This document shows positions 20,056-28,957 of a stretch of 64,000 nt of DNA, piece after piece. The stretch's first letter is position 1. The number at the start of each line of letters is the position of its first letter. Origin of the DNA: Nitratireductor sp. B36 (GTDB taxonomy: Bacteria; Pseudomonadota; Alphaproteobacteria; Rhizobiales; Rhizobiaceae). The notes beneath the pieces were generated by a model. It did not search any database. It worked only from the letters and a program-made list of their open reading frames with translations, and was not told the origin of the DNA. The stretch is from positions 62,001 through 126,000 of the forward strand of contig NZ_JACKZY010000004.1 of assembly GCF_020833685.1 (NCBI RefSeq), written 5' to 3'. The translations under genes were made by a program, and so were the position numbers.

Positions 20056-20788
20056 TCCTCGTGTCCCTGTCGTTTTGAGTGGTGTTTTTTACGGATGGGT
20101 CCGCGCCTTTCGGCGATTTACCCCTACCCAGTCCGCATTTTTATGATGATCGTATGTCCGCCTGGCCTCTGCCCAAAAACTCTCCTTCGCTCTCTACAGC
20201 CCTAAGGTCGCTGTTGAAATACAATATTTCAATCACCGGTTGTTTTTTGCCCGGCGATCATGCCACTTGTGCTCGTCTGATCTTGACGCGAATGCGCCAT
20301 CAGTGGATCCCCGACAAGCGAGCTGACGAGGCAGCTTCCGAGAGCGCACGAAACACCCGCGCGGAAAAAAAACCGCGTCGCAATAGGTGCCGATTTGGGC
20401 TTAAGTCGCCGGGCTTTTCCTGCCCTCTCGATGGCCTGACATTACCGAAATCCTTGTGGAAAGGGCAAGGGCAGGGCTGCCGCTTTTTTCTCGAATCTGG
20501 TCTTGTGCGGAGCGCAAAAATAGGCATCGCCCGCGGGCCGGCTGGATAAGCCTTTTGGATTCAAAAGCCTTTTCCAGATAAGTGTGTTTGAAGAGCGCGG
20601 CGAAAAAAAATCATAAAAAAACACTTGACATTTCAGCCCGCATTTCGCGCTCGCCGTGACATGAGCAACCTGTGGATAAACCTCTGTAACCATCGGAAAT
20701 GTTTCAGGAAAATCACCTGGCGCAAAAATTAACGTCCTGCTTATGTGACGAAAATAATACGATTCTCAAACACTTACGGTCACATATC
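20056..20788. promoter_or_regulatory. Long dnaA upstream region with a DnaA box
   Basis: No credible gene is visible in these 733 bases. A perfect DnaA box TGTGGATAA (TTATCCACA on the minus strand) lies at 20671-20679, a weaker GCTGGATAA at 20541-20549, an A-rich tract at 20603-20620, and an inverted repeat TTGAAAT/ATTTCAA at 20214-20232, about 160 bases before dnaA. GANTC sites, targets of CcrM in this class, occur at 20493 and 20558. The likely function is dnaA promoter control; an origin is possible but not shown. Confidence 0.55.
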
Positions 20789-20836
20789 AAAAAAGGCCAC
20801 CCCGCAACAACACAGGGTTGTCGAAAGGCGGCCTTT
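20789..20836 (-). terminator. Second hairpin after rpsT
   Basis: AAAGGCC (20792-20798) pairs with GGCCTTT (20830-20836), with an inner CAAC/GTTG pairing. On the minus strand the stem is followed by a run of T, so it looks like a backup terminator for rpsT. Confidence 0.55.
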
Positions 20837-20846
20837 CTGAAGGGCA

Positions 20847-20874
20847 AAGAAAAACCCGGCTGGATGGCCGGGTT
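20847..20874 (-). terminator. Rho-independent terminator after rpsT
   Basis: A perfect 8-bp stem, AACCCGGC (20853-20860) with GCCGGGTT (20867-20874), is followed on the minus strand by a T-rich run. It lies 25 bases after the rpsT stop. Confidence 0.8.
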
Positions 20875-20898
20875 CATCGAAACGCTTAATGAGGCGTA

Positions 20899-21165
20899 TT
20901 AGGCGCCAAGTGCCTTCACGCGCTGGGCAAGGCGTGAAACCTTGCGGGAAGCCGTGTTGCGATGCAAGACGCCTTTGCCGGCAGCGCGCATAAGCTCGGG
21001 CTGAGCTGCCTTGAACGCGCTTTCAGCTGCTGCCTTGTCGCCGGAGGCCAGAGCTTCTTCGACCTTGCGAACGAAGCTGCGCACACGCGAGCGACGGTTC
21101 TTGTTAACCGCAGTGCGGCGAGCAATCTTGCGCACCGCCTTCTTGGCCGAAGTCGTGTTGGCCAT
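20899..21165 (-). CDS. rpsT: 30S ribosomal protein S20
   Basis: S20 is a primary 16S rRNA binding protein made of long helices. The ATG at 21165 (MANTTSAKK) gives 88 residues, the usual size; upstream in-frame codons are not conserved. The body is rich in Lys, Arg and Ala with the segments NKNRRSRVR and [12 protein letters not shown]. It has its own terminator and lies upstream of dnaA, a standard alphaproteobacterial arrangement. Confidence 0.97.
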   Translation of the reverse strand: MANTTSAKKAVRKIARRTAVNKNRRSRVRSFVRKVEEALASGDKAAAESAFKAAQPELMRAAGKGVLHRNTASRKVSRLAQRVKALGA

Positions 21166-21327
21166 GTTTCCTCTCTTGTATCTACAGATCCTGCCGCGAT
21201 GAATGCCTCGCGGGCGCAAAACAAAAAGGGCAGCCGCAGGGCCACCACAGTCGTGGCGGCTTATAGTGGAGCTTTCGGCCAACGTCAACGCCTATTGGCG
21301 TCTATACCCTCCACCTTGCTTCCGCGC

Positions 21328-22101
21328 TCAGCGATTCTTGAAATTGGCAGAGCGCTTTTCTGTAAATGCTGCCATCCCTTCCTTCTGGTCGTCCAGTGCG
21401 AACATTGCGTGGAACACCCGTCGCTCGAAGCGCAGGCCCTCGGCGAGAGTGGTTTCATAGGAACGGTTCACGGCCTCCTTGGTCATCATCACGGCCGGTA
21501 GAGAGAACCCAGCGATGGTTTCTGCCGCCTTCAAAGCCTCTTCAATCAGCTCTCCGGGGGGCACGACCCTCGAAACGAGGCCGGAGCGTTCCGCTTCCTC
21601 CGCCTCCATGAACCGGCCTGTCAGGCACATGTCCATGGCTTTCGACTTGCCCACAAAACGGGTCAGCCGTTGCGATCCCCCCATCCCGGGCATGACACCA
21701 AGCGTGATCTCGGGCTGACCGAATTTCGCGTTCTCGGCTGCAATGATGAAGTCGCACATCATCGCGAGCTCGCAGCCCCCGCCCAGCGCATACCCCGCAA
21801 CCGCAGCGATGATCGGCTTGCGCACGCGCGTCAGCCCTTCCCATCCTGCGAAGAGGTCTTCCATATAGGCGTCCACATAGGACTTCGAAGCCATTTCCTT
21901 GATATCGGCGCCAGCCGCAAAGGCCTTTTCCGACCCGGTGATCACGATGGCGCCTATTCGGGGGTTCTCGTCGAACGCCTCCAGTGCACCCACCACTTCC
22001 TCAAGCACTTTGGAATTGAGCGCATTCAGCGCCTTCGGTCGGTTCAGCGTGATCAGCCCGACCCGCTCCCGCGTTTCAACCAGAATCGTCTCATATGCCA
22101 T
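21328..22101 (-). CDS. Enoyl-CoA hydratase
   Basis: This crotonase-fold enzyme hydrates 2-enoyl-CoA in fatty acid beta-oxidation. The ATG at 22101 (MAYETILV) gives 257 residues. The oxyanion-hole motif [11 protein letters not shown] lies near 62-72, and both catalytic glutamates are present, in [11 protein letters not shown] near 110 and in [14 protein letters not shown] near 130-143. It is 32 bases after mutM on the same strand, as in rhizobia and Brucella. A short-chain preference is family knowledge, not read here. Confidence 0.93.
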   Translation of the reverse strand: MAYETILVETRERVGLITLNRPKALNALNSKVLEEVVGALEAFDENPRIGAIVITGSEKAFAAGADIKEMASKSYVDAYMEDLFAGWEGLTRVRKPIIAAVAGYALGGGCELAMMCDFIIAAENAKFGQPEITLGVMPGMGGSQRLTRFVGKSKAMDMCLTGRFMEAEEAERSGLVSRVVPPGELIEEALKAAETIAGFSLPAVMMTKEAVNRSYETTLAEGLRFERRVFHAMFALDDQKEGMAAFTEKRSANFKNR

Positions 22102-22133
22102 GATCTGAATTCCTCTCCGTTTTCCTTGAATTG

Positions 22134-23027
22134 CTAGCGCTGGCAGGTCGGACAATAAAAGGTAGACCGCCCGCTCTGCACAATGCGGCGAACGGTGCCG
22201 CTGCATTCCTCATGAGCGCATAATTGCCCCTCTCGGCCATATACCTTGAAGGAATGCTGAAAATACCCCAGAGATCCGTCTGCTTTCACATAATCACGCA
22301 GGGATGACCCGCCTGCCGCGATCGCCTCGGCAATGACAGCCCGGATCGAAACCGCCAGTCGCTCGCATCGTTCGGATGGTCCGCGTTGGGCGACGATTGT
22401 GTCGGCGCTGCGTTTCGGTGAGAGTCTTGCCCGCCACAATGCCTCGCAGACATAGATATTGCCGAGCCCGGCAATCACGCGCTGATCCAGCAAAACCGCC
22501 TTCAGCGGTGCTCGCTTCCCTCGCAGACGCTCAGCAAGCAACGCACCATCCAGAGTGTTTCCAGTTGGTTCGACGCCGAGCGTGGCCAAAAGCGGATGGC
22601 TGTCCAGCGGCCCCTCCTCATGCAGAAGCATGAAACCGAACCGACGCGGATCGTTGTAGATGACACGAAGACTGCGCCCGTCGCCCGCCGTCAGATGAAA
22701 GACCGCGTGGTCGTGCTTCTCCGCTTTCGAGCGCGGATGATGAAACGCGCCGGGGGTATGTTCCCTGTCGTCATCCTCATCGACACGAAACGATCCCGAC
22801 ATGCCCAAATGGCAAACCACCACCTCGGAGGTTTCGAGATGGATCAGGAGGTACTTTGCCCGCCGGCCAAGCGCGATGATCTCCTGTCCGCGAAGCCGCT
22901 CGGCAAATCCCCTGGGAAATGGAAAACGCAGATCCGGACGCCTGAGCTCCAGGGAATCGATATGCGCTCCCTCCATGATCGGCTGCAGTCCGCGGCGGAC
23001 GGTTTCGACCTCGGGCAACTCAGGCAT
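22134..23027 (-). CDS. mutM: Formamidopyrimidine-DNA glycosylase
   Basis: MutM (Fpg) removes 8-oxoguanine and formamidopyrimidines and nicks the abasic site. The ATG at 23027 places the catalytic Pro and Glu directly after Met ([13 protein letters not shown]). The 297-residue protein ends with the zinc finger [13 protein letters not shown]...CPTC, preceded by the helix-two-turn-helix ([14 protein letters not shown]). The usual divergent ubiE neighbour is not seen; pilus genes follow beyond a 338-base gap. Confidence 0.96.
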   Translation of the reverse strand: MPELPEVETVRRGLQPIMEGAHIDSLELRRPDLRFPFPRGFAERLRGQEIIALGRRAKYLLIHLETSEVVVCHLGMSGSFRVDEDDDREHTPGAFHHPRSKAEKHDHAVFHLTAGDGRSLRVIYNDPRRFGFMLLHEEGPLDSHPLLATLGVEPTGNTLDGALLAERLRGKRAPLKAVLLDQRVIAGLGNIYVCEALWRARLSPKRSADTIVAQRGPSERCERLAVSIRAVIAEAIAAGGSSLRDYVKADGSLGYFQHSFKVYGREGQLCAHEECSGTVRRIVQSGRSTFYCPTCQR

Positions 23028-23365
23028 TTCGGGTAAGCTCAATCAGCAGAGATCGCCCATGAGGCGCGGTGAGGAAGGCGGTATGCGGCTCAAATTGACC
23101 AACCAAGCTGACCGGTTCTTGGGCTGGGGAAAGCTGTTTGCCGAGAGGCTTCGGTACAAAAAGGAATGCGCCCACCATATTCGCTCACTGTTGCTGGCCC
23201 TCGTCAAAGACATAGAGCATTTCACAACCGGGTGGAATGACCCGATCTCTCCATACATGCTGACATTCCAGGTGAGCGAATGTTCCGTTCAATCTTCTCG
23301 GGATGAGACGGATATCGGAAGGGCTGTTTGCCAGGGGCTTGTTTTTGCGGGTGATCCCTTACCCG
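23028..23365. other. Gap with no recognisable gene
   Basis: These 338 bases between mutM and the pseudopilin gene carry only short unsupported reading frames. A 10-base direct repeat GCTGTTTGCC occurs at 23133 and 23323. It marks the boundary between the conserved dnaA-mutM region and the pilus locus. The mutM promoter should lie here. Confidence 0.4.
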
Positions 23366-23998
23366 TTAGCAATCGTCGCAGGGCACAGTGCTGCTCATGC
23401 GCGGACGAAGGTAGAAACGTTCGCTCATCTGCAGATTGTCGAGACCAGCCATTGCCGTCAGACCGGTCGTTTTGGTGCCGTCCTTCGACCAGGCGAGAAT
23501 GGGTTTATACCCGAGCGCAGCGGTCGCACGGATGTAGAAAGCCCCCTTGATGTTCAGTTCGGCGGGCAGTGTGGTGGTGCTGCCCTTGGGCAGACCGGTG
23601 GATGCGGTTCCATTTTTGAGTTCACGCGACCAGACAACCTTGATCTTCGGGGTGGTCTCGTCGGTGACCTGGATCGCGGTGAGCGTCATGGTCGGCATCG
23701 TACGATTGTAGGGCTTCAGAATGGCGCTACCGATCTTCATCACGGCATCGATCTCACTGGCTGTGATCGATGGCTGTTGCGCGACAAGGTCACCCGCCAT
23801 GTTGGCAGCGCGACTGAGCTTCTTGTTGACGTCGATTGCCTGACTGAACTCCAAGGTCAGAAAGTACATCGCAAAGAGGATGGGCGCGATGATGGCGAAT
23901 TCGATTGCAGCAACGCCCCGCTTGTTGCGCGCGAAGGCCCCCAGAGTGGATAAGAATCCGCCCCGTATGGCGCCCGTTGTTTTGTGATTGATTGTCAT
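23366..23998 (-). CDS. TadE/TadG-like pseudopilin of the Tad pilus
   Basis: The 210-residue product from the ATG at 23998 has the TadE-like N-terminus, with RGVAAIEFAIIAPILFAMYFLTLEF near 32-56 acting as a class III prepilin-type hydrophobic segment. The remainder is a predicted extracytoplasmic domain ending in a short Cys pair (PCDDC). Such minor pseudopilins are thought to initiate or anchor Flp pilus assembly. It follows the second pseudopilin gene by 32 bases on the same strand. Confidence 0.8.
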   Translation of the reverse strand: MTINHKTTGAIRGGFLSTLGAFARNKRGVAAIEFAIIAPILFAMYFLTLEFSQAIDVNKKLSRAANMAGDLVAQQPSITASEIDAVMKIGSAILKPYNRTMPTMTLTAIQVTDETTPKIKVVWSRELKNGTASTGLPKGSTTTLPAELNIKGAFYIRATAALGYKPILAWSKDGTKTTGLTAMAGLDNLQMSERFYLRPRMSSTVPCDDC

Positions 23999-24030
23999 TG
24001 CCTGGTCCCCCAACGACCTATTGCCAACAG

Positions 24031-24579
24031 TTAGAACGGCTCGTTTTGCCAGGTGTTCGATGAGAAAAGCAGAAGCTTGCCGTCAGGAAGCCGATCTGCC
24101 AGCAGGTTTGTTACCACCGGCCAGCGGTAGTAGACGCGCATCATGTTCTTCGTGAGTGCCGGACCCAGATCGGTTTTCGTATCGATGCTTCCGTCGTCAT
24201 TGAAGCCGAGGCTCGATTTGGCGGCGTCTTCGAATGTGTCGAATTGCCTTAGATCGACTTCGAGCCCAGGACAGGTCTCCGACATCAGTATGGACATGCG
24301 GTCGCACAGCAGGTCGCGCAGTTTCGTCTCGTTCAATTCGCTGGCTCGTACCTGGCCGGTACGAAACAACCGAGCAACGTCGTCCGTTGCGTTGGCAAGC
24401 AATTGCTGCGCTGCAAAGCCTATGCAGGCCTCCAGGATCACGAAGATCAGGAAAAAGAACGGAAGACCGAGAAAGGCAACCTCGATGGCTGCCACGCCTT
24501 CCTCGTTCTTGATAAAACGGCCCAGCACACGGCGCCGATTTGGCGCGCTGCGCGCTTTGCCTTTTGTCTGATCGCCCAT
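24031..24579 (-). CDS. TadE-family pseudopilin of the Tad pilus
   Basis: This 182-residue protein has the TadE signature EEGVAAIEVAFLGLPFFFLIF near residues 26-46, which combines a prepilin-like Gly/Glu context with a membrane helix. The periplasmic part contains two cysteines (CDRMS and ETCPG) that could pair. It is the first of two minor-pilin genes reading away from the flp pilin. Confidence 0.8.
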   Translation of the reverse strand: MGDQTKGKARSAPNRRRVLGRFIKNEEGVAAIEVAFLGLPFFFLIFVILEACIGFAAQQLLANATDDVARLFRTGQVRASELNETKLRDLLCDRMSILMSETCPGLEVDLRQFDTFEDAAKSSLGFNDDGSIDTKTDLGPALTKNMMRVYYRWPVVTNLLADRLPDGKLLLFSSNTWQNEPF

Positions 24580-24738
24580 AACCGACCCCTGAAGTGTGCG
24601 TTGTCAGGGAGGACTATAACCAGCCCCGGTTGCATTCCGGTTTTGACGGCAGGTCAAATTGCAGAGTTTTTGTTTACGCTCTGCAAACCTTCTCCCGGAC
24701 TGGTCCGAGCGCTCATCAAGCCCGCATCGTCGTGCGCC

Positions 24739-25179
24739 CTATTGGTTGGCGCTGATCTCGGCTTCCGAGGCCCGCTCAGCGTCGGTCTTGTAGGAACTCT
24801 CGCAGTAGGGGGTGCAGGAAAGCGTCTGGACATTGGCACGGCGGTAAATGCGCACGGAACTGGCCGACTGCCGGCTGACCATAACCTGTTCGTCGACGAT
24901 CGGCTGGCCGTCGATGTCGAGTACGACGAGATTGGTCACGCCGAAACCCTTCCCCGTGAGAACGATGGTGGTCGCGTCCTGCACGGCTGCGTCAGCGATT
25001 TCGGGGTTGCCGATCACGATCGTGTCGGCTTCACGCGCGAGTTTGACGATTTTCGCCTGGTTCATCACAACTTCGATGGCTGCCTCGTTTGCCGAAGTTA
25101 TTCCCGGCAGCGCAATCAGACCAGCGGTCAGGAACACTATTTTCAAGGCAGTTCCGGTTTTGGAAAATACGGCGCGCAT
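24739..25179 (-). CDS. Pilus assembly protein resembling the N-domain of the CpaC secretin
   Basis: The 146-residue product from the ATG at 25179 has a signal peptide (helix near 10-28, cleavage around SANEA). A single domain follows like the pilus-assembly N-domain of CpaC/RhcC secretins, with LAREADTIVIGNPEIADAAVQD and GKGFGVTNLVVLD; the same pattern occurs at the start of CpaC at 27365. It lacks a secretin domain, so it may be a periplasmic accessory. It is divergent from the pilin gene. Confidence 0.75.
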   Translation of the reverse strand: MRAVFSKTGTALKIVFLTAGLIALPGITSANEAAIEVVMNQAKIVKLAREADTIVIGNPEIADAAVQDATTIVLTGKGFGVTNLVVLDIDGQPIVDEQVMVSRQSASSVRIYRRANVQTLSCTPYCESSYKTDAERASEAEISANQ

Positions 25180-25225
25180 CACCCTGCTCCCCACGTCAAG
25201 CTGAAGAGAGTATGAACCTGATTGG

Positions 25226-25241
25226 TGAACCAAGGGTTAAG
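25226..25241. promoter_or_regulatory. Possible CtrA-type site upstream of the pilin gene
   Basis: TGAA-N7-TTAAG at 25226-25241 differs at two positions from the CtrA consensus TTAA-N7-TTAAC, and a TTAACCAA half-site lies at 25336-25343. CtrA controls pilin genes in Caulobacter. The match is weak and is offered as a candidate only. Confidence 0.3.
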
Positions 25242-25491
25242 TGCCCGCTGAGCGAGTGGGAAAGTTCTCGGATTCTCGTTGTTATATATAAAGAGTTCCG
25301 GCGAACCATCCGCCGCCGTGTACTTTATGAACGTGTTAACCAACACCCGCGCTTTCAGGCGGCAAGGTTTTGGTAAGGGTGTTTCTTAAGCAGGTTGAAA
25401 GAGCTCCCTCGTATGGTCAGGCCATCCGATCAACACAACAAAAAACGTTGACGGTCTTGCTGAACAAAACGCGGAAGAGGAGTTTTCCCAA

Positions 25492-25662
25492 ATGGCTAAT
25501 CTGTTTGCACGTTTCATGAAAGACGAGTCCGGCGCAACCGCTATCGAGTACGGCCTTCTGGCTGCTCTGATCGCTCTCGGTATCGTTGCTGGCGCCACTG
25601 CACTCGGCGGCAAGCTGAGCGACACCTTCCAGGGCATCGCAGACGACCTGCCGGGCAACTAA
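25492..25662 (+). CDS. pilA: Flp/PilA-type major pilin
   Basis: This 56-residue prepilin is short. The leader MANLFARFMKDESG ends with Gly14, and the mature part starts ATAIEYGLLAALIALGIV, matching the Flp prepilin cleavage motif (Gly, then Glu-Tyr near +5/+6). The ATG follows AGGAG with 9 bases of spacing. The protein would be cut by the prepilin peptidase encoded next (cpaA) and polymerised by the Tad machine. A terminator follows immediately, so it can be expressed separately at high level. Confidence 0.93.
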   Translation: MANLFARFMKDESGATAIEYGLLAALIALGIVAGATALGGKLSDTFQGIADDLPGN

Positions 25663-25693
25663 GAACGTCCGACTGGATTGTTCCAGAGATTGG

Positions 25694-25723
25694 GGCCGCT
25701 TCTCTACTGGAGGAGCGGCCTTT
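25694..25723 (+). terminator. Terminator after the pilin gene
   Basis: GGCCGCT (25694-25700) pairs with AGCGGCC (25714-25720), followed by TTTGTCGTTT, 31 bases after the pilin stop. It probably limits read-through into cpaA. Confidence 0.65.
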
Positions 25724-25805
25724 GTCGTTTCGCGTCACAAATCGTCAATTCATCAAGTTTTAAGCGGCGATCGGGATAATCCAAGGGAAACTGAGGTGTC
25801 ATGGC

Positions 25806-26327
25806 ATGCTTGAAGCAATCGTTCTTGTGGTGTTTCCCTTCTGTATGGTTTTTGCCGCGGTCTCGGACCTGCTGTCCATGACCATAGCGAACCGTGTGTC
25901 CGTGTTGCTTCTTGCCACTTTCGCTATCGCCGCGCCGATGATCGGCATGGACTGGGCACAAATCGGATTGCATCTGGCGGCAGGGGTGCTCGTTTTGGCG
26001 GTGACGTTTGCCCTTTTTGCCTTTGGCGGCATGGGTGGCGGAGATGCAAAACTGATGGCAGCCACCGCAATCTGGTTCGGCTTCAGTCCGGTTCTCATAC
26101 AGTATTTTTTGACCGCAGCGCTGCTGGGTGGTGCTCTCACGCTCCTGATCCTCAAATTCAGGAACTCGTACATAGGCTACGTCTCGGTCAACAACGTCCT
26201 GTTGCGGAACCTCGCGGATCACAAGGCGGGAATCCCCTATGGCATCGCGCTGGGCACTGCCGGTCTTTTCGCCTATCCCGAAACGCCGTTTGTTCAATGG
26301 GCGCTCGCCAGTCTGGCCGGGGTCTAG
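25806..26327 (+). CDS. cpaA: Prepilin peptidase CpaA
   Basis: CpaA is a type IV prepilin peptidase (A24 family) that cleaves the Flp pilin leader. The 173-residue polytopic protein has both aspartate motifs, SDLLSMTIANR near 20-30 and the GGGDAKL motif near 77-83, and about five or six membrane helices. It is smaller than PilD and lacks its methyltransferase part, as usual for CpaA. Confidence 0.92.
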   Translation: MLEAIVLVVFPFCMVFAAVSDLLSMTIANRVSVLLLATFAIAAPMIGMDWAQIGLHLAAGVLVLAVTFALFAFGGMGGGDAKLMAATAIWFGFSPVLIQYFLTAALLGGALTLLILKFRNSYIGYVSVNNVLLRNLADHKAGIPYGIALGTAGLFAYPETPFVQWALASLAGV

Positions 26328-26390
26328 CAACCTGACCTGGACATCCAAGGCGGTGTCCTCGGAAACGGCAGAACTTCAAACAGGTCTATA

Positions 26391-26417
26391 CGCCCCGATC
26401 TCCGGTCGGGGCGTTTT
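26391..26417 (+). terminator. Terminator after cpaA
   Basis: CGCCCCGA (26391-26398) pairs perfectly with TCGGGGCG (26406-26413), followed by TTTT. The cpaB operon therefore probably starts from its own promoter in 26418-26552, which contains a TTAACCAT sequence at 26479-26486 resembling a CtrA half-site. Confidence 0.75.
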
Positions 26418-26552
26418 CGCGTTTCGCAATCCCGGAAAATAGCTCAACTTTGAATTAATCATTTTTGTAAGGTTCGCGTTAACCATAATTTGACGATTGA
26501 CACTCCATTCTCCGCTTCACGCAACGGAAGTCCGAGTACAAGGGGCGGAGTC

Positions 26553-27368
26553 ATGAGCAAATCCCGGATCGTCATTTTAGGTGTGGCCGTGCTGGCTGCC
26601 CTTGGCGCCGGTTATGTCGCCAAAAATCTGACGGCACCGGCTCCGCAGCAGCCCGTCGCAAGCGCGGGGCCAGAAGAGCCGGCGATCGATCTGGTCGATG
26701 TTCTCGTCATCGGACAGGATGTCCCGATGGGAACCGAGCTCGGCAGCGCCCTGTCCTGGCAGTCCTGGCCTGCGGACAACATCAACGCCAACATGATCAC
26801 CAGAAACGATAGCCCCGAGGCGCTGGAAGAGCTGCGCAGTTCCATTGCGCGCGTGGCACTCTATACGGGGGAGCCACTCAGGCGTTCCAAGCTTATCGGC
26901 GAGGGGATGAGCTTTATGTCGGCGATCCTGCCTGCGGGCAAACGTGCCGTGGCAACCCAGATTGCTGCTGATACTTCAGCTGGCGGGTTTATCCTTCCCA
27001 ATGATTACGTCGACGTCATCATGACGCGCCGCTCGCAGGAGAACGGCACCGCGAACGGTTTCATCACCGAGACCATCCTCAAGAACATCAAGGTTCTGGC
27101 GATCGATCAGACCATTCAGGAAGACGAAGAGGGACGCCGCGTCAAGGTGGGCGAAACCGCGACACTCGAACTGACGCCTGAGCAGGCGGAGATCATCACG
27201 GTTGCGCAGCAGATGGCTGATCGTCTCACGCTTTCACTGCGGGCAATTACCGATACGAACGAAACATCGGAGAATGACGGGTCCTACCTCGTTTCAGGCA
27301 GAGGCAGGGGCAACAGCGTCCGTCTGATCAAATCCGGTGAAGTCACCGAAGTGGGGACCCGGAAATGA
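26553..27368 (+). CDS. cpaB: Flp pilus assembly protein CpaB (RcpC)
   Basis: The ATG at 26553 follows GGGGCGGAG and gives 271 residues; an earlier in-frame start is unlikely. The protein has an N-terminal membrane anchor (RIVILGVAVLAALGAGYVA), an SAF-type domain near 50-115, and the RcpC family core with AVATQIAADTSAGGFILPNDYVDVI near 130-155. CpaB is thought to stabilise the secretin. Its stop overlaps the cpaC ATG (ATGA). Confidence 0.92.
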   Translation: MSKSRIVILGVAVLAALGAGYVAKNLTAPAPQQPVASAGPEEPAIDLVDVLVIGQDVPMGTELGSALSWQSWPADNINANMITRNDSPEALEELRSSIARVALYTGEPLRRSKLIGEGMSFMSAILPAGKRAVATQIAADTSAGGFILPNDYVDVIMTRRSQENGTANGFITETILKNIKVLAIDQTIQEDEEGRRVKVGETATLELTPEQAEIITVAQQMADRLTLSLRAITDTNETSENDGSYLVSGRGRGNSVRLIKSGEVTEVGTRK

Positions 27369-28957
27369 CGAACCGCATGGATGATGCCAGGGCTGTGAAA
27401 CTGTCGGAGCGGGGTATGGGCAGCACTCTAAAACTGACCGCGCGTCTCCTGTTGGGGTGCGTCACGGTGTTGGCCGCACAAGCCGCTCTGCTGGATGGCG
27501 CGGCCTTTGCCCAACAGAATGTTGTAAAGGCGCGTGGCGGCCCCAGCGTGAACCAGCGGGTAAAGCTCGGTCTCAACAAGTCGCTTGTGCTCGACCTGCC
27601 GAGCGACGCCTACGACATTCTGGTTGCAAATCCGTCGGTCGCCGACGCCGTGACCCGCACCGCACGGCGCATCTATCTGTTCGGCAAGCAGGTGGGCGAG
27701 ACCAACATCTTTGTGTTTGGCGCCAATGGCGAGCAGATCGCAAGTCTGGACCTTGCGGTGGAACGAGATGTCGCCGGCCTTGAAGAGTATCTCAAGCGTT
27801 TCATTCCCAACTCCGATATCGATGTGGAGTTGATAAACGACAACGTGGTCCTCACCGGAACGGTTGAAACACCGCTGGACGCCGCTCGCGCCGCGCAACT
27901 TGCGCAGATCTTCGTTACCGGCGGTGAGGCCACGACCGGTCAATACTCGCAAAGCGCGGCCGCACCCACCGATGGCGGCGGCGTGGCGATCAACAACCCG
28001 GATCAGAAGCGCCAGACGAGCCGGATCGTGAACATGATCCAGATCATTGGCGAAGACCAGGTCACGCTCAAAGTCACGGTGGCCGAGGTCAGCCGCTCCG
28101 TCATGAAACAGCTTGGCGTGAACATGATCGGCTCGGGCAGTGCCGACGGGATCTCCTGGGGCGCTGTGGTGGACAATGCCTTCGGGCTCGGCAAGCCGCT
28201 TTCCCCCACACAGTTTTCGGTCGGCGGATCGCTTATTGACGCCTATATCAATGCCATGGAGCAGGCGGGCGTGATGAAGACGCTGGCCGAGCCGGCGCTG
28301 ACAGCAGTCTCCGGCGAAAAAGCCACTTTCCGCGTCGGTGGCGAATTCAACATCGTCACCTCGCAGGAAATCGATCCCGATACGAACGCGTTGAAATACG
28401 AGGTCGAAAAGATCGATTATGGCATTGGTCTGGAGTTCCTTCCGACAGTTCTTTCTGCCGGCCGCATCAGCCTGAAGATCCGCACTCAGGTTTCCGAACC
28501 CACCATGCAGGGATCCCAGACCTTCTTCTCTGGTTTGGGACGCGGCCAGCGCTACCGCAACGCTTCGAGCATGAACGCGATCTCGATCCGCAAGCGTTTG
28601 GCGGACACCACGGTCGAGCTGCCGTCCGGCGGATCGATGATGATCGCCGGCCTTGTACAGGACGACGTCCGCCAGGCGTTCAATGGGGTTCCCGGACTGT
28701 CTAAGGTCCCCGTCCTTGGCGCCTTGTTCCGAAGCCGGGATTTCGTTCGCAATGAAACGGAACTGGTGATCATCGTAACGCCGTATCTTTCCAAGCCGAC
28801 GGCCCGCAACGCATTGGCGAAGCCGGACGACAATTTCACACCCGCCAGCGATGGCGCGGGAATGTTCCTTGGCCGGGTCAACCGCGTCTATGGAACCATG
28901 AAAACCAACCTGCCCAATGGCCGCTATCACGGCGTTGTCGGCTACATCTACAAATGA
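27365..28957 (+). CDS. cpaC: Flp pilus secretin CpaC (RcpA)
   Basis: CpaC forms the outer-membrane channel for the Flp pilus. The 530-residue protein has an N-terminal signal region, the pilus-assembly N-domain (about 55-130, with VKLGLNKSLVLDLP), a BON-like domain near 135-195, and the secretin core (about 275-475) with VPGLSKVPVLGALFRSRDF near the end. ATGA overlaps at both ends tie it to cpaB and cpaD. Confidence 0.95.
   Translation: MTNRMDDARAVKLSERGMGSTLKLTARLLLGCVTVLAAQAALLDGAAFAQQNVVKARGGPSVNQRVKLGLNKSLVLDLPSDAYDILVANPSVADAVTRTARRIYLFGKQVGETNIFVFGANGEQIASLDLAVERDVAGLEEYLKRFIPNSDIDVELINDNVVLTGTVETPLDAARAAQLAQIFVTGGEATTGQYSQSAAAPTDGGGVAINNPDQKRQTSRIVNMIQIIGEDQVTLKVTVAEVSRSVMKQLGVNMIGSGSADGISWGAVVDNAFGLGKPLSPTQFSVGGSLIDAYINAMEQAGVMKTLAEPALTAVSGEKATFRVGGEFNIVTSQEIDPDTNALKYEVEKIDYGIGLEFLPTVLSAGRISLKIRTQVSEPTMQGSQTFFSGLGRGQRYRNASSMNAISIRKRLADTTVELPSGGSMMIAGLVQDDVRQAFNGVPGLSKVPVLGALFRSRDFVRNETELVIIVTPYLSKPTARNALAKPDDNFTPASDGAGMFLGRVNRVYGTMKTNLPNGRYHGVVGYIYK

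Noticed and set aside
20079-20549. 156-codon frame in the dnaA upstream region
   Set aside because: No similarity, no ribosome-binding site, and it crosses regulatory-looking sequence; treated as non-coding.
20056-20788. Definite replication origin next to dnaA
   Set aside because: Only one perfect DnaA box is present, and chromosomal origins in this order usually lie elsewhere; kept as a regulatory region.
23043-23550. Frames spanning the mutM-pilus gap
   Set aside because: They extend into the coding strands of neighbours and show no protein-like composition.
27428-28930. 500-codon open frame opposite cpaC
   Set aside because: It mirrors the secretin gene; composition is His/Gly/Asp/Leu-rich without recognisable motifs.
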